The notes below the pieces were generated by a model. The model did no database searches and was not told the origin of the DNA. It saw nothing but the letters and a program-made list of their open reading frames with translations. A DNA stretch of 64,000 nt, taken from the NCBI RefSeq assembly GCF_000223985.1, contig NZ_AFWV01000006.1, forward strand, positions 248,001 to 312,000, written 5' to 3'. The position numbers and the translations under genes are program-made. This DNA is from Thiocapsa marina 5811. Lineage in GTDB: Bacteria; Pseudomonadota; Gammaproteobacteria; Chromatiales; Chromatiaceae. Positions 51,259-59,969 of the stretch are shown piece after piece (within the stretch, counting starts at the first letter, position 1; the number at the start of each line of letters is the position of its first letter).

Positions 51259-51563
51259 ATCGCGCGACCCGACGTCGGCTCCGGAGGCGGTCGACGCCCT
51301 TAATCCACTCAAGTTGCCCTACGCGGGCAAAGCATCCAGATCGCTGCGGACTCAAGACCTAAGTATCCACGAGGCGTACACTTAACCCTGTCACCCACAA
51401 ATGGCGCTCTGCTATTCCCGGAAAAAGCGCCCTTTCCTGCGCAGTTTGCAGCGATGAAGCTCAAAGTCAGGTTGGGCACATCGATGAATGCCTACCAAAG
51501 GGCGGGCGTGAAGGGGTAGAGCGCCATTACGGATGAAGATCGGAAGACGACTCGCGTTGTTCA
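51259..51563. other. Gap, no gene seen
   Basis: Between the secreted repeat protein and the convergent unknown gene. No frame with host-like codon use; no clear terminator. Confidence 0.3.
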
Positions 51564-52025
51564 TCAGGCCAGCCCCACCATGCGCTCGGCGTTGTCCTGC
51601 AGGATCTCACCGAGCTCGGCGCCGGCCTCCTCGTCGGTCATCGACCCGCCGGCCATCTCCTGGGCGGCGGCGATGCACTGCGCGGCCAGCGAACGAAAGT
51701 ACCCCTCGCCCGGATCGTCGTCCCGGCCGATCTCCTCGGGGTACCAGTAGCGCAACCGCGCCCCGAGACGATGCCGCTCCTGCCACGGGGCGATGCGGTA
51801 ATGCCGATTGCGCCCCATGATAATGTCGCCGTACTCGCGCGCCAGCGCCTCGATCTTGGGCAGCACCACATCCGCGCCCTCGCGCCCATGCAGGTACTCG
51901 TCGTAGGCCGCCATCACCCGATGCACGTATCCCTCGAGCAAGGTCCGCAACGCGACCACGCTGCCGAGATAGAGCTTGTCGTCATCCGGGAAATCGACCG
52001 TCAGGTTCCCGTCGGTGCTGGTCAT
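51564..52025 (-). CDS. Unknown protein
   Basis: 153 residues, acidic and helical: DDDKLYLGSVVALRTLLEGY, YGDIIMGRNRHYRIAPWQER, GSMTDEEAGAELGEIL. No signal peptide or membrane segment. AAGGCGCGG precedes the ATG at 52023-52025; the 36 codons upstream in frame are not protein-like. I do not recognise the family. Confidence 0.6.
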   Translation of the reverse strand: MTSTDGNLTVDFPDDDKLYLGSVVALRTLLEGYVHRVMAAYDEYLHGREGADVVLPKIEALAREYGDIIMGRNRHYRIAPWQERHRLGARLRYWYPEEIGRDDDPGEGYFRSLAAQCIAAAQEMAGGSMTDEEAGAELGEILQDNAERMVGLA

Positions 52026-52262
52026 CCGCGCCTTATAGCGTGCTCCGATTAAGCGCCTAGCCGGGGCCGGCCTACGGCGAATCATGGAGATTACCACCAA
52101 GGAGAACACGAATACGCTTCGGGTCGGCAACAAGAACGAAAGATCGCGCGTCTTCGGCAGGTTCCGGAAAAATCAGAACCAGCGGCCATTTTGCTTCGGA
52201 CCGGGCGGCCACTTTCGTCGGGATACACACCCTACCAGCGATCGGATATCCCTATCCGAGCG

Positions 52263-52451
52263 TCAGGAGGGTTGCTGCGCGATCTCGGAGAGGTGTTCCG
52301 ATGCCTCCCAAGCCGCGCACAACATACGCTTGATCACCGCTACCGCGCCGTACAGCGTCCCGTCTGCTGCAACGGCTGGATGCTCGGAAAGAAGATCGAG
52401 AAGACACGCGATCTCGGGAAATACGACTTCGTTCAAGTCTTCAGTGGCCAT
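52263..52451 (-). CDS. Small unknown protein
   Basis: 62 residues, helical (LNEVVFPEIACLLDLLSEHP, VIKRMLCAAWEASEHLSEIA), with a good AGGTGACG ribosome binding site before the ATG at 52449-52451. Similar to the small helical cargo proteins often seen in islands; no family recognised. Confidence 0.55.
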   Translation of the reverse strand: MATEDLNEVVFPEIACLLDLLSEHPAVAADGTLYGAVAVIKRMLCAAWEASEHLSEIAQQPS

Positions 52452-52557
52452 ATCGTCACCTCGCTTAATGTGGCTCGATCATTCCACCGATAGCCGGGCG
52501 CGTCAAATAGCGCCCCGACGCTGAGTTCTATAGCCAAAGATCCAGAATTGACCAGCA

Positions 52558-53142
52558 TCAGTACCCAACGTTATACCCGCAGCCGGTGCCGGTCGGGATC
52601 ATGTTTCCGGGGCAGCCGTAAATGTTCGGCGTGCTGAGGTAGCGCTGCATCTGGCGCTCAGCCTGCCGCACCAGCTCCGGGTTATCCCTTTCCCACTGTC
52701 GCGCTCTCTCGCTTGCTTGCGCCTCAGACGCACTCTCCGGGGTAAAACCCTTCTCTCTCCACTGACTTGCATCCGCAAGTGAAAACCCGCCTTTTCGCCA
52801 GGAGACAGCCTGATCGAACGTAAACCCGTTTCTTATCCACTCTCGCGCGCTGTCGTTTCCAGATTCCTCCGTTAGGCTGAAACCGCCCCCGAGCAATACA
52901 GCCCCCTCGTATGGGCCAAAGCCCGTATCCTTTGTTTTCGCGCAGAGTTCTGCATCAATCCCTTCGACAAGACAGGTGAATGCATCGCTGTCGGATAGAT
53001 TCTTGGCTCTGTAAGTATCCATCTCAGCTTTAGAAAATCCGCTCGGATCTTTCGTGGCGCCGAGCGTCGTACAGCCCGAGCACAGCAGAAGCAAAGATGC
53101 ACCCCCCAACAGCCACAACGCCCTCGCATAAATTTCGTTCAT
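52558..53142 (-). CDS. Lipoprotein with 13-residue repeats
   Basis: 194 residues. The N terminus has a membrane segment and a lipobox-like LLCSGC with the lipid Cys at 24. In the middle lie three tandem 13-residue repeats: WIRNGFTFDQAVS, WRKGGFSLADASQ and WREKGFTPESASE; the pattern W-x3-GF(S/T)x3-A is like short helical repeat lipoproteins. The C terminus has two Cys pairs (YGCPGNMIPTGTGCG). The function is unknown; exposure on the cell surface or periplasm is likely. Confidence 0.65.
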   Translation of the reverse strand: MNEIYARALWLLGGASLLLLCSGCTTLGATKDPSGFSKAEMDTYRAKNLSDSDAFTCLVEGIDAELCAKTKDTGFGPYEGAVLLGGGFSLTEESGNDSAREWIRNGFTFDQAVSWRKGGFSLADASQWREKGFTPESASEAQASERARQWERDNPELVRQAERQMQRYLSTPNIYGCPGNMIPTGTGCGYNVGY

Positions 53143-53459
53143 ATATGACCCTCACGCCGCCCGGAAAACAATCAGCGAAGGATTGAAGATCCAATCCACA
53201 GAAAATTGACACAGGAAAGACTTGAAAGCATCCATCTAAATCCGCTTCGCCTACCTAGACCACGACCCGAGTCCCAAGAACCAGGCCCGACCGCTGTTAT
53301 GGATAGGCGCAAGCGAGACGATGATACCGGCCAGCGATCCGTCTGTCGCGCCCTGCCGGACGCGCACTGTGTTCGCTGCCGACCCCAAACCGCAAGGCGG
53401 TCGCCCCCGCTTCCGGGGAGAAGCCGGCGAATCTCACCTGATGCCCCTTGTTTTTCGGC
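53143..53459. other. Gap before the iteron gene, no gene seen
   Basis: No supported gene. An imperfect GC-rich hairpin lies near 53406-53432 (CCCCGC...CCGGGGAG). The 3' end leads into the first two GTTACAGTGAC sites. Confidence 0.3.
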
Positions 53460-53501
53460 GTTACAGTGACAGAATGGGACCACCTAGATTGTTACAGTGA
53501 C
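53460..53501 (+). promoter_or_regulatory. Two GTTACAGTGAC sites upstream of the iteron gene
   Basis: Exact copies at 53460-53470 and 53491-53501, 31 bp apart. The second ends six bases before the ATG at 53508, in the place of the ribosome binding site, which suits an operator for repression of translation or transcription. Confidence 0.65.
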
Positions 53502-53507
53502 GCGAAC

Positions 53508-54038
53508 ATGACCGACTCGACGACCCCGAAGACGACGAGCGCCCAACGCCAAGCGGCTCTTCGCAGGCGTGCGAGCGAGCTGGCCTATGGGCTCGATGAC
53601 AGCGAAATCGGCAAGGCCGCCGACAGCACACTCTTCGAGGCGATTCCCCAAGCCTTCCGGCTCAAACAGTCCGTGGCCATCGAGAGCATCGCCGCCGAAC
53701 TGGTGCGCCGCTTGCGTGCTCGATCCGTTACTGTGACGACCCCCGAGGCGCCAGAGGTTACAGTGACGATTCCCGAGCCGCCGCCCGTTACCGTGACGGA
53801 GCCACAGCCGAAGCGCGTCACAGTAACGAGCCAAACGGATCAGGCCACCGTCGGGCTGCATGGCGTCACTGTAACGAAGCGAGGCTATCCGCCAGCCGTC
53901 AAGCAAATGGCAATCGGGATGCTGGACGCGGGCGCATCGTCGCGGGATGTCTGCGAGGCGATCCAGGCGGCACACGGCAAGGCGCCCGATGTCTCGAATC
54001 TGGCCCGGCTGGCCCGAGGATGGCGCGAGACGCTGTAG
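53508..54038 (+). CDS. Iteron-carrying gene: candidate DNA-binding protein with VTVT repeats
   Basis: 176 residues. The N-terminal half (SAQRQAALRRRASELAYGL, AFRLKQSVAIESIAAELVRR) is helical. A linker then repeats VTVT every ten residues (VTVTTPEAPE, VTVTIPEPPP, VTVTEPQPKR, VTVT, and one more later), and the coding DNA of every VTVT is a GTTACNGTGAC-type site. The C-terminal 50 residues (PPAVKQMAIGMLDAGASSRD, VCEAIQAAHG) look like an HTH. I infer a DNA-binding protein acting on its own sites. A TTG at 53448 would extend the frame and make site 1 also encode VTVT. Confidence 0.7.
   Translation: MTDSTTPKTTSAQRQAALRRRASELAYGLDDSEIGKAADSTLFEAIPQAFRLKQSVAIESIAAELVRRLRARSVTVTTPEAPEVTVTIPEPPPVTVTEPQPKRVTVTSQTDQATVGLHGVTVTKRGYPPAVKQMAIGMLDAGASSRDVCEAIQAAHGKAPDVSNLARLARGWRETL
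53727..53875. repeat. Iteron array inside the gene: five GTTAC-type sites
   Basis: Sites at 53727 (GTTACTGTGAC), 53757 (GTTACAGTGAC), 53787 (GTTACCGTGAC), 53817 (GTCACAGTAAC) and 53865 (GTCACTGTAAC). The first four are spaced exactly 30 bp; the last follows at 48 bp. The last two are in inverted orientation. Confidence 0.85.
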
Positions 54039-55056
54039 CAGCCCCGTGGAGCCGCCGCCGAGGGCGACCGCACCAACCCACAGAAAAGGCGTGCCGAGGG
54101 CGTGGCGGGCCGGTCTGGACGCCCGAGGGCGACCCCATCATCCCAGACGGGAGGTCGCACTGCTCCGGGGAGCTGACCGTCGGTAAACCCCCTCGCGATT
54201 CAACTGCCGAAGGGGGATTTGCCGCTCCGTGTGGCGCCCCAGACGGATGATCGCCCCAGGTTCGCGGAGAAGCCCGTAGAACCCGCAAGGGTCGCGCGAC
54301 GTGACCCCAAAGCCGACTGCGCGTCGGTTTCCCCTCGGTTCAAGCGAGGGTCCGCAGACTGTGCGTATCCTTCCGCCCGGACCCCGAAATAAGCTACCTT
54401 CACCGGGTACCAGACACTCAAAGCGGGGTAGATATGGGGGTATACGAGAAAACGGATCATAAAAAACCTATTCAAAACATAGCCATGCGCGACGAGTTCG
54501 GTAGACCTCGGCTCCACCAATAAAATTGATTTTCTTCATTATTTACAGCGCCTTACAATGCGCTTATCTCTTTCGATCCCCCAATTGGTCCCCCACCTGA
54601 ACAGGGAAGTTCGCGATCGCGGGAGGACATCCGCGAACGGTTAGCGTGGCGACTCCGCAAATTTCACCCCTCCCTAAGACGCAACACTCTCGTTCCCGCC
54701 CATGATTGTCGGCGTTAGGTGCCGGCATCCGACAGTCCAAAACAGTGTTTCGAGCACCGCGCCTCGGATGCTCGAAGGTGGGCCGGAAGATCCGAGCATG
54801 GAACTGCCTAGAATCCGCGTCTGTTCTGCGCTCACTGCTGCACAAGAACCGAATCCCCCTGCGCCGAAATCGAGGCTAGAGACCGGCGATTCTAACCCTG
54901 ACCTCGCCTGCCCAGTCTGCAAGTCGATCGACGCGATCCGAGCGTCGTCAGACCACATCTCCTCGCATATCAGACATCTCGAAACCCTTCGAGAAACCTC
55001 ACAACCGACGTGATATCCGTTGGGAAAAAAGCGCGAAGGAAACCGTCACGTAAAAG
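54039..55056. other. Gene-poor region across the island end
   Basis: About 1 kb with no frame I can support. The island side (to 54520) has the second arm-like GGGGTAGATATGGGGGTA at about 54425. Beyond attR, 54521-55056 has lower GC and short inverted repeats (CGCGATCGCG at 54612-54621). Frames such as 54702-55013 plus lack a start and codon bias. Confidence 0.35.
54506..54520. repeat. attR: copy of tRNA-Ala 3' end
   Basis: CCTCGGCTCCACCAA, identical to 45244-45258. Marks the right end of the island. Confidence 0.85.
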
Positions 55057-55079
55057 ACCCCTCCTTGCGGAGGGGGTCA
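55057..55079 (-). terminator. Terminator hairpin after the 55122 gene
   Basis: GACCCCTCC-TTGC-GGAGGGGGTC (one bulge) followed on the minus strand by TTTTAC. It lies about 42 bp downstream of the 55122-55415 gene. Confidence 0.7.
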
Positions 55080-55121
55080 AAAATACACATCCAACCAACG
55101 AGGTTTGTTGTCAGTGTTCGC

Positions 55122-55415
55122 CTAATCGTCAGTGACGATATATGAAAACATTCCGTCATCACCCAACCCATCGTCGGATTCAGGTTCCAAATGTGAGTCG
55201 TTGCCGATCACGACGGGCATGTCACGGTGGGCACGATAGTGCAGCATCATGTTGTAAAGGAACTCGACGTCGGTATAAAACAACCGACCACTGCCGTCAC
55301 GCAAAACAACTCTTTTACCGCTGAAATATTGAAAGTAATAAACCGTGGTCACACCGGGCTCGGGTATCGGGAGTTTTGAAAGTCTATTAGTCGAAACTGT
55401 AGAATGATGAAACAT
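55122..55415 (-). CDS. Small unknown protein
   Basis: 97 residues (YYFQYFSGKRVVLRDGSGRL, FYTDVEFLYNMMLHYRAH), ending in an acidic tail (SDDGLGDDGMFSYIVTDD). Codon use and GC are lower than in the core, which suggests acquired DNA. The Shine-Dalgarno is weak. It is followed by a good terminator. No family recognised. Confidence 0.5.
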   Translation of the reverse strand: MFHHSTVSTNRLSKLPIPEPGVTTVYYFQYFSGKRVVLRDGSGRLFYTDVEFLYNMMLHYRAHRDMPVVIGNDSHLEPESDDGLGDDGMFSYIVTDD

Positions 55416-55922
55416 GACATGATTTTCTTTGAGTGAAGTAAGGAAGAAACGGCTTCTGATAAATGAAGATGAGTAAAGCTCGTCGTCGTGACTCTTCGCC
55501 GCTCGGATTCTATTGTAGCCAGACGATCATCACGCGAACGCCGCAGCCTGTCAATACTCGACAATGACCGTGGCAGCGGTACTGCTTCTCTTGTCGCACT
55601 AAGCGATCATGCGTGCAGCCTGCCCTATAGCACTTAGGTGCCCTCCCCGAGAAGGCCCCTACCGCCGTTTGACCACACTCCTCCGAGAATCGCGATCGCT
55701 CGACGGTTGCCTTCTGCGTTCGCCTGGACTATTGTGAACGCCAAGCTCGGAGGGTCCGAGTCCGTCGCTCTTCATATCCAGACAGGCGACACCACCACTA
55801 CGCTGAAGATCGATCTCCCCTGCTCTTACTCTTACACTTTACTAAGTCAAACTTACTCGCTCGCTACACTTACTCTTCTAATTTCGCATCGTTCCAACGC
55901 GTATTCTTGTTTAAGAGTACAC
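55416..55922. other. Gap, no gene seen
   Basis: AT-richer stretch; a frame from 55638 continues into the AlpA-like gene but the codon content upstream of 55923 does not look coding. Confidence 0.3.
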
Positions 55923-56123
55923 ATGGCAAATAATACGCAGAATCCGACAAGTCATCGTCTGTTACGTTTAAAGCAGGTCCTGGAAATAACAGGTCTCGGC
56001 AAGACAAAAATATACAGCCTGATCAAACTGAATCAGTTCCCTGCCCCGAAGAAAATCGGCCGTATATCCGCTTGGCTGAACACCGATATCGATGACTGGG
56101 TAACTGGCTGTAGCTCGAAATAA
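55923..56123 (+). CDS. AlpA-like DNA-binding regulator (second)
   Basis: 66 residues, a standard AlpA family protein: RLLRLKQVLEITGLGKTKIY, SLIKLNQFPAPKKIG and ISAWLNTDIDDWVTG form the winged HTH. The ATG at 55923 gives the family-typical N terminus; a frame extends upstream. Its presence outside the first island hints at a second, damaged element. Confidence 0.85.
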   Translation: MANNTQNPTSHRLLRLKQVLEITGLGKTKIYSLIKLNQFPAPKKIGRISAWLNTDIDDWVTGCSSK

Positions 56124-56358
56124 CAGTCCAACAAAAAATCAATGGGTGCAGCTCGATCAACGTGCGCACCCATTGATAGGAGACTCAGAAAACGTCCACA
56201 TCAAAAATCGAACCAAGGACATCGACACCAGTAGATGCCTTAGGAAGCGACCGGCAGACTCTATGAACGGATCGCTGACTGCCCAGGATCAACAATTGGT
56301 TGGTCACTTCCGCGCCGAATGTATTCCATTGTCGAAAACGTTATACCCCACTAAATTT

Positions 56359-56760
56359 TTATTTTTTGAATCTGGCTACTTCTTCTCTGTTCTTCTGACC
56401 GATATATCGAATGGTCTTCTCGCGATCAATCTTTCGTTCTTCATCAGTTCTTTTATCCTCCCAGGGTTCATCATCATCTGAATCTTCAAAGTTGAAATTC
56501 ACAAAAACAAAGTCAGAACCTTTTCGAGTGATGGTCACTTCTGAATCTGACTTAACAAGTGGCGATGTTCTGGAAAGCGTCTCCACCTCTTCATCACTCA
56601 GACCAGAAATATCTGCGGCACTAAAAATAAAGCTTTCCGCCCTATAACTACACCACGCCCATTTCTGGTACATGAGATCGTAGCCGTCGAGAGCACCCTC
56701 CACCTGAAACAAGATGACGGTATCGCTTTCGGTAGGGATATTGTCAAACTTTGCAGACAT
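56359..56760 (-). CDS. Unknown protein, acidic
   Basis: 133 residues, strongly acidic in the middle (NFNFEDSDDDEPWEDKRTD) and basic at the end (KIDREKTIRYIGQKNREEV). KFDNIPTESDTVILFQVEGA and KWAWCSYRAESFIFSAAD suggest a beta-rich soluble fold. I chose the ATG at 56758-56760 with GGAG upstream; an extension to a TTG at 56823 is possible. No family recognised. Confidence 0.55.
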   Translation of the reverse strand: MSAKFDNIPTESDTVILFQVEGALDGYDLMYQKWAWCSYRAESFIFSAADISGLSDEEVETLSRTSPLVKSDSEVTITRKGSDFVFVNFNFEDSDDDEPWEDKRTDEERKIDREKTIRYIGQKNREEVARFKK

Positions 56761-57078
56761 ATGTATTTTTTCTCCGCACTGACCGCTAAATCGAAGGGCA
56801 GATATGTAAGTGCAATTACTCAATCAGTGATTTCATTTTCATCACCTCGAAAATAGAACCAGAATTGGTGATCAGTATCCGTTTCGGACCAGGCTCAGCC
56901 AATCAGTCCAGAACTCACGTTGCACTGATCTCGGAAGCGGGAGTCACTTGTCCAGCCGGCATTCGTTTTGGCTATTAACCGATAATAAAGCCAACTCGAC
57001 GAGTGGATCGATCAAGTAGCCGACGCCCTGCATTGAAGGTTCCTACTTCGTCACGTTCCCGAACATGGTGTTTGCCCC

Positions 57079-58528
57079 CCCAATGCCATTAAGTTAAGCC
57101 CTAGCGGCAGCGCTTGTAGTTGGGATGGAAGCGTTTTGGCGTCGTGGACTTGATGTGACGCGGGAACGACCGATCGGGCCGGATCGCCTCCACCTCCAGG
57201 GCCATGGCGCAGAGGAGCCGTTCAAGGAGGTCGGGCGGTGGCTCCGCAGAGAGCAGGCGCACGACGTTGTCCTTCATTTTCGACAGTGCGTTGGCGAAGT
57301 TGACCTGATAGCCGCGTCGGCGCTCCTGATACAGGCGCGTGGTCATCCATTGCGCCACCCACACCAGGATCGCCGTCAGGTTGAGCGTCAAGATCTTGGC
57401 GAGGACGTCCTGCTTGAGCGCGTGCACCGTGCGCCCGGAGAAGTTTTCCACCTCGACCCGGGATTTTTCCGTTTTGTACCCCTCCTCAATGCCCCAGCGC
57501 AGATGGTACAAGTGCTTGAACAGCGGCGTGGGGAATGCCTCCTCGTCGAGCAGCGAGGTGATCAGGAACTCCTCCTCCCCGCCCTTCAGGCGCACCCGAA
57601 TCAGGCGCAGCCGCAGCGCCTCGGTCGGCAAGCCAAAGGCTTGGCATTGGCGACGCGCTTCATCGCAAGGCGTCAGCTCAATCACGGCGCTGTGCGCGTC
57701 ACCGGCGGCAAACGCCTGCACCTCGGTGCAGAAGGCGCGCGGCACACGGACACAGAAGTGGCGTTGCTCGACGGCATGGGAGGCAAACAGCCAGAACGCC
57801 GGATAGCCGCGATCGTAGAGCAGCAGATCATCAACCCGTGTCGCCGGCAGATACTCGCCGGCCAAAATGCGCTCGCCGAGGCTCAACGGCTCGATGTCCG
57901 CCGCCACGACCAGGCGATTGAGCACGTCGTACAGCCGCGAGAAACGCGCCTGCGGTGTCACCTCCCCGGTTTGCCCGAACGCCTCCACGATCGCCGGCTC
58001 CTTGGGCAGCAGAAACGTCGACCCGTCCACCGCCAACAGCCGAAAACCGTGCCAGCGGCGCATCGGCAGCGTGCGCATCGCCTCGTTCACCAACACCTCA
58101 CTGAGTTCGCTGAACGCCTCGGGACGCAGCTTGGCGCGGGCTTGGGTCAGCGCCGACTTGGAGACACTGTCGGCCAGCGGTTGCTCGCAGACGACCTCGA
58201 AGAAGCGGTCCAATTCGTCCTGGTTGGCACCTTTGCGTAAGTTCAGCAAAAACCTCACCAGTTGCGGCAGCGGCAGCTTACGATCGCGCGTGAACGCGTT
58301 CTCACCGACCCGGTGGCGCTCCAGAAAGTCCGACGATGCCAAAGTATTGCTTATAGCCCTATAGATCGAAGAAAATCACCGTTATGTGTGCGATTTCAGT
58401 GGGGGTGAAGTCGGTCGCCTTGGGTTTGAGTACCATTTGGGTGCCCTCGCATCGGGTTGTGAATACAGAACTATTCTAACATTGTCAGATAGTTATGATT
58501 CAAAAAATGCTAACTTAACGACATTGGG
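57079..58528. mobile_element. IS4-family insertion sequence
   Basis: Ends are CCCAATGCCATTAAGTTAAG on the left and CTAACTTAACGACATTGGG on the right, imperfect inverted repeats. The flanks carry a direct repeat TGTTTGCCCC (57069-57078 and 58529-58538; up to 14 bp if some G/C are counted), as expected for the 10-12-bp duplication of IS4 elements. One transposase gene fills it, so the copy looks complete and young. Confidence 0.85.
57101..58342 (-). CDS. IS4-family transposase
   Basis: 413-residue DDE transposase. The Asp residues are in LLAVDGSTFLLPKEP (near 108) and DDLLLYDRGYPAFWLF (near 180), and the Glu is in the IS4 motif LRWGIEEGYKTEKSRVE (near 292, Y-x2-R-x3-E-x6-K pattern). A TTG start is used or the real start lies a few codons upstream. 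No frameshift or stop, so it may be active. Confidence 0.92.
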   Translation of the reverse strand: MASSDFLERHRVGENAFTRDRKLPLPQLVRFLLNLRKGANQDELDRFFEVVCEQPLADSVSKSALTQARAKLRPEAFSELSEVLVNEAMRTLPMRRWHGFRLLAVDGSTFLLPKEPAIVEAFGQTGEVTPQARFSRLYDVLNRLVVAADIEPLSLGERILAGEYLPATRVDDLLLYDRGYPAFWLFASHAVEQRHFCVRVPRAFCTEVQAFAAGDAHSAVIELTPCDEARRQCQAFGLPTEALRLRLIRVRLKGGEEEFLITSLLDEEAFPTPLFKHLYHLRWGIEEGYKTEKSRVEVENFSGRTVHALKQDVLAKILTLNLTAILVWVAQWMTTRLYQERRRGYQVNFANALSKMKDNVVRLLSAEPPPDLLERLLCAMALEVEAIRPDRSFPRHIKSTTPKRFHPNYKRCR

Positions 58529-58586
58529 TGTTTGCCCCCCTCCCGCATGCCCTATGGAGTCGGGACAGGGTAGGTTTAACCCTCGC

Positions 58587-59171
58587 TCAGGAAAAACGCG
58601 TGAAATGTCCTACCAGCGCGGCCTCGGGCAAGCACTCCAGCGCACGACCCTCCAGGTCATAGCGAATGGCCTCGTCGGGACTGAAGTTGATCACGAACCC
58701 TTCGATCCGACCGTAGCCAGGCAAATCGGGCGGATCGGGCAACATCCGCATCGCCTGGTCCACGAAGGTAGCAGGGCTAGAACCCGGCACAAAGAACCCC
58801 TGCATCTTGACGTACGCCCGAGCGAGAGCGGCCTGTCGCGCCCAGTACCGGGTCCGGGGCGTCGTGACCCAAATCAAATGCGGACTGAAAACCGCGCGAT
58901 AGGCTTCATCCCACTCGGCGGAAAGTTGATCGCGCGTCGCCTGGAATGCCTCTTCGACCACATCCGGCTCAACCTCCAGCGCTTGGGCGAGCGGAGCATG
59001 AAAAAACGCCGTGTGACTCAGGTCACCGTGTTTGATGTCTTCCAGACGGCGGACGCCCTTGCTGAGGTTGCGGGAACCCATACGCCGGATCACATCGGAG
59101 CGCGACAGCCCCAGCGCTGCACGGCGCTCCTCGATCAGGCAATGCAGTGGATAGCTCGTCGGCTTAGGCAT
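58587..59171 (-). CDS. Unknown protein with possible HTH N terminus
   Basis: 194 residues, high-GC coding. The start LIEERRAALGLSRSDVIRRM and LEDIKHGDLSHTAFFHAPLA resemble a Cro/C1-like HTH; the rest (WARQAALARAYVKMQGFFVP, EGFVINFSPDEAIRYDLEG) is not recognised. AAGAGGT lies before the ATG at 59169-59171. Host-like codon use suggests it is older than the AT-rich DNA around it. Confidence 0.65.
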   Translation of the reverse strand: MPKPTSYPLHCLIEERRAALGLSRSDVIRRMGSRNLSKGVRRLEDIKHGDLSHTAFFHAPLAQALEVEPDVVEEAFQATRDQLSAEWDEAYRAVFSPHLIWVTTPRTRYWARQAALARAYVKMQGFFVPGSSPATFVDQAMRMLPDPPDLPGYGRIEGFVINFSPDEAIRYDLEGRALECLPEAALVGHFTRFS

Positions 59172-59969
59172 AGAGACCTCTTAACGTTGTGCAGTGCGAC
59201 GTGCGGCCCCCAGGATCGAACCGTGCGAGAACCGTTAGCGTTAGTCTGTCACGCGAGTGCGACAATGCGTGTCGCGCTTTCGCGACTGTCCGGATTACAT
59301 CGAGAGGCATACCTGAGAAAAACCACCAGCAAGCTTCCCCCGAAGCATCGCCATCCAGAAACGAGAGACACATGGTGCGGTAAAGGTTGTTCTCCAAAAT
59401 GCCTTACGGATATGAAAGACGAGAGATTCCTGTTCTCATTTGAGCCACCAAATCAGCTTCCAGAAAACGAGATTCGGATTACTATGCTTTAGGCCCCGCC
59501 TTTTATGTTCCAAATACAAAGCTCGATTTTGGCCAAATAGAGAACTGTTTTATACTTCCCGAGCAATTCATACTGCCTCTGCGGGAGCGCAACCTTTGAG
59601 TCTACTCCGAAGAAGTGGTTCAGAGTGACGACTCACCAGCGACGAAGTCCCGACGCACCTGCTCGCAGCCGTAGTTGGTGTATCGTTTTGGTAACGATTG
59701 TGTAACAGACACTCAAGACTCAACGAGTTGTATTCGCTCAAAATCGTTACTCGTTACTCGTAACTCGTTCACGTGCAATTGACTTTCCGTTTCCGGGTTA
59801 GGTGGTCCCCTCGCTGCGATCGCCCGACAACGGCAATTTTTGACACAACGAAAAGACAGGCGAAACGGCTTCGTGGCCATCAACAATATAATAGTCTAGG
59901 CCCACGACATTTACATGGCGACAAGACTTCCTCGATCTCTCGCTAGAGCGTTCTCGGCCGTTAACGAAA
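59172..59969. other. Gene-poor gap
   Basis: About 800 bp of lower-GC DNA with no supportable gene. It holds the tandem ACTCGTT-like repeats at 59745-59769. Small frames at 59189 and 59440 have no start signal. Confidence 0.3.
59745..59769. repeat. Short tandem repeat of TACTCGT units
   Basis: CGTTACTCGTTACTCGTAAC then TCGTT: three to four seven-base units. CAACGAGTTG at 59721-59730 is a related inverted copy. Confidence 0.6.

Noticed and set aside
52084-52524. Plus-strand frame of 146 codons
   Set aside because: Overlaps the better supported small minus-strand gene 52263-52451 and has random-looking composition.
54200-54520. Minus-strand frame of 106 codons at the right island end
   Set aside because: It runs through attR and the arm-like motifs, begins inside the tRNA remnant and has no ribosome binding site. 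Probably an open frame by chance in conserved att DNA.
56146-56481. Plus-strand frame with a hydrophobic end
   Set aside because: Its C-terminal part is antisense to the 56359-56760 gene; no ribosome binding site.
59164-59397. Minus-strand frame upstream of the 58587 gene
   Set aside because: Overlaps the start of that gene and has no start signal; not protein-like.
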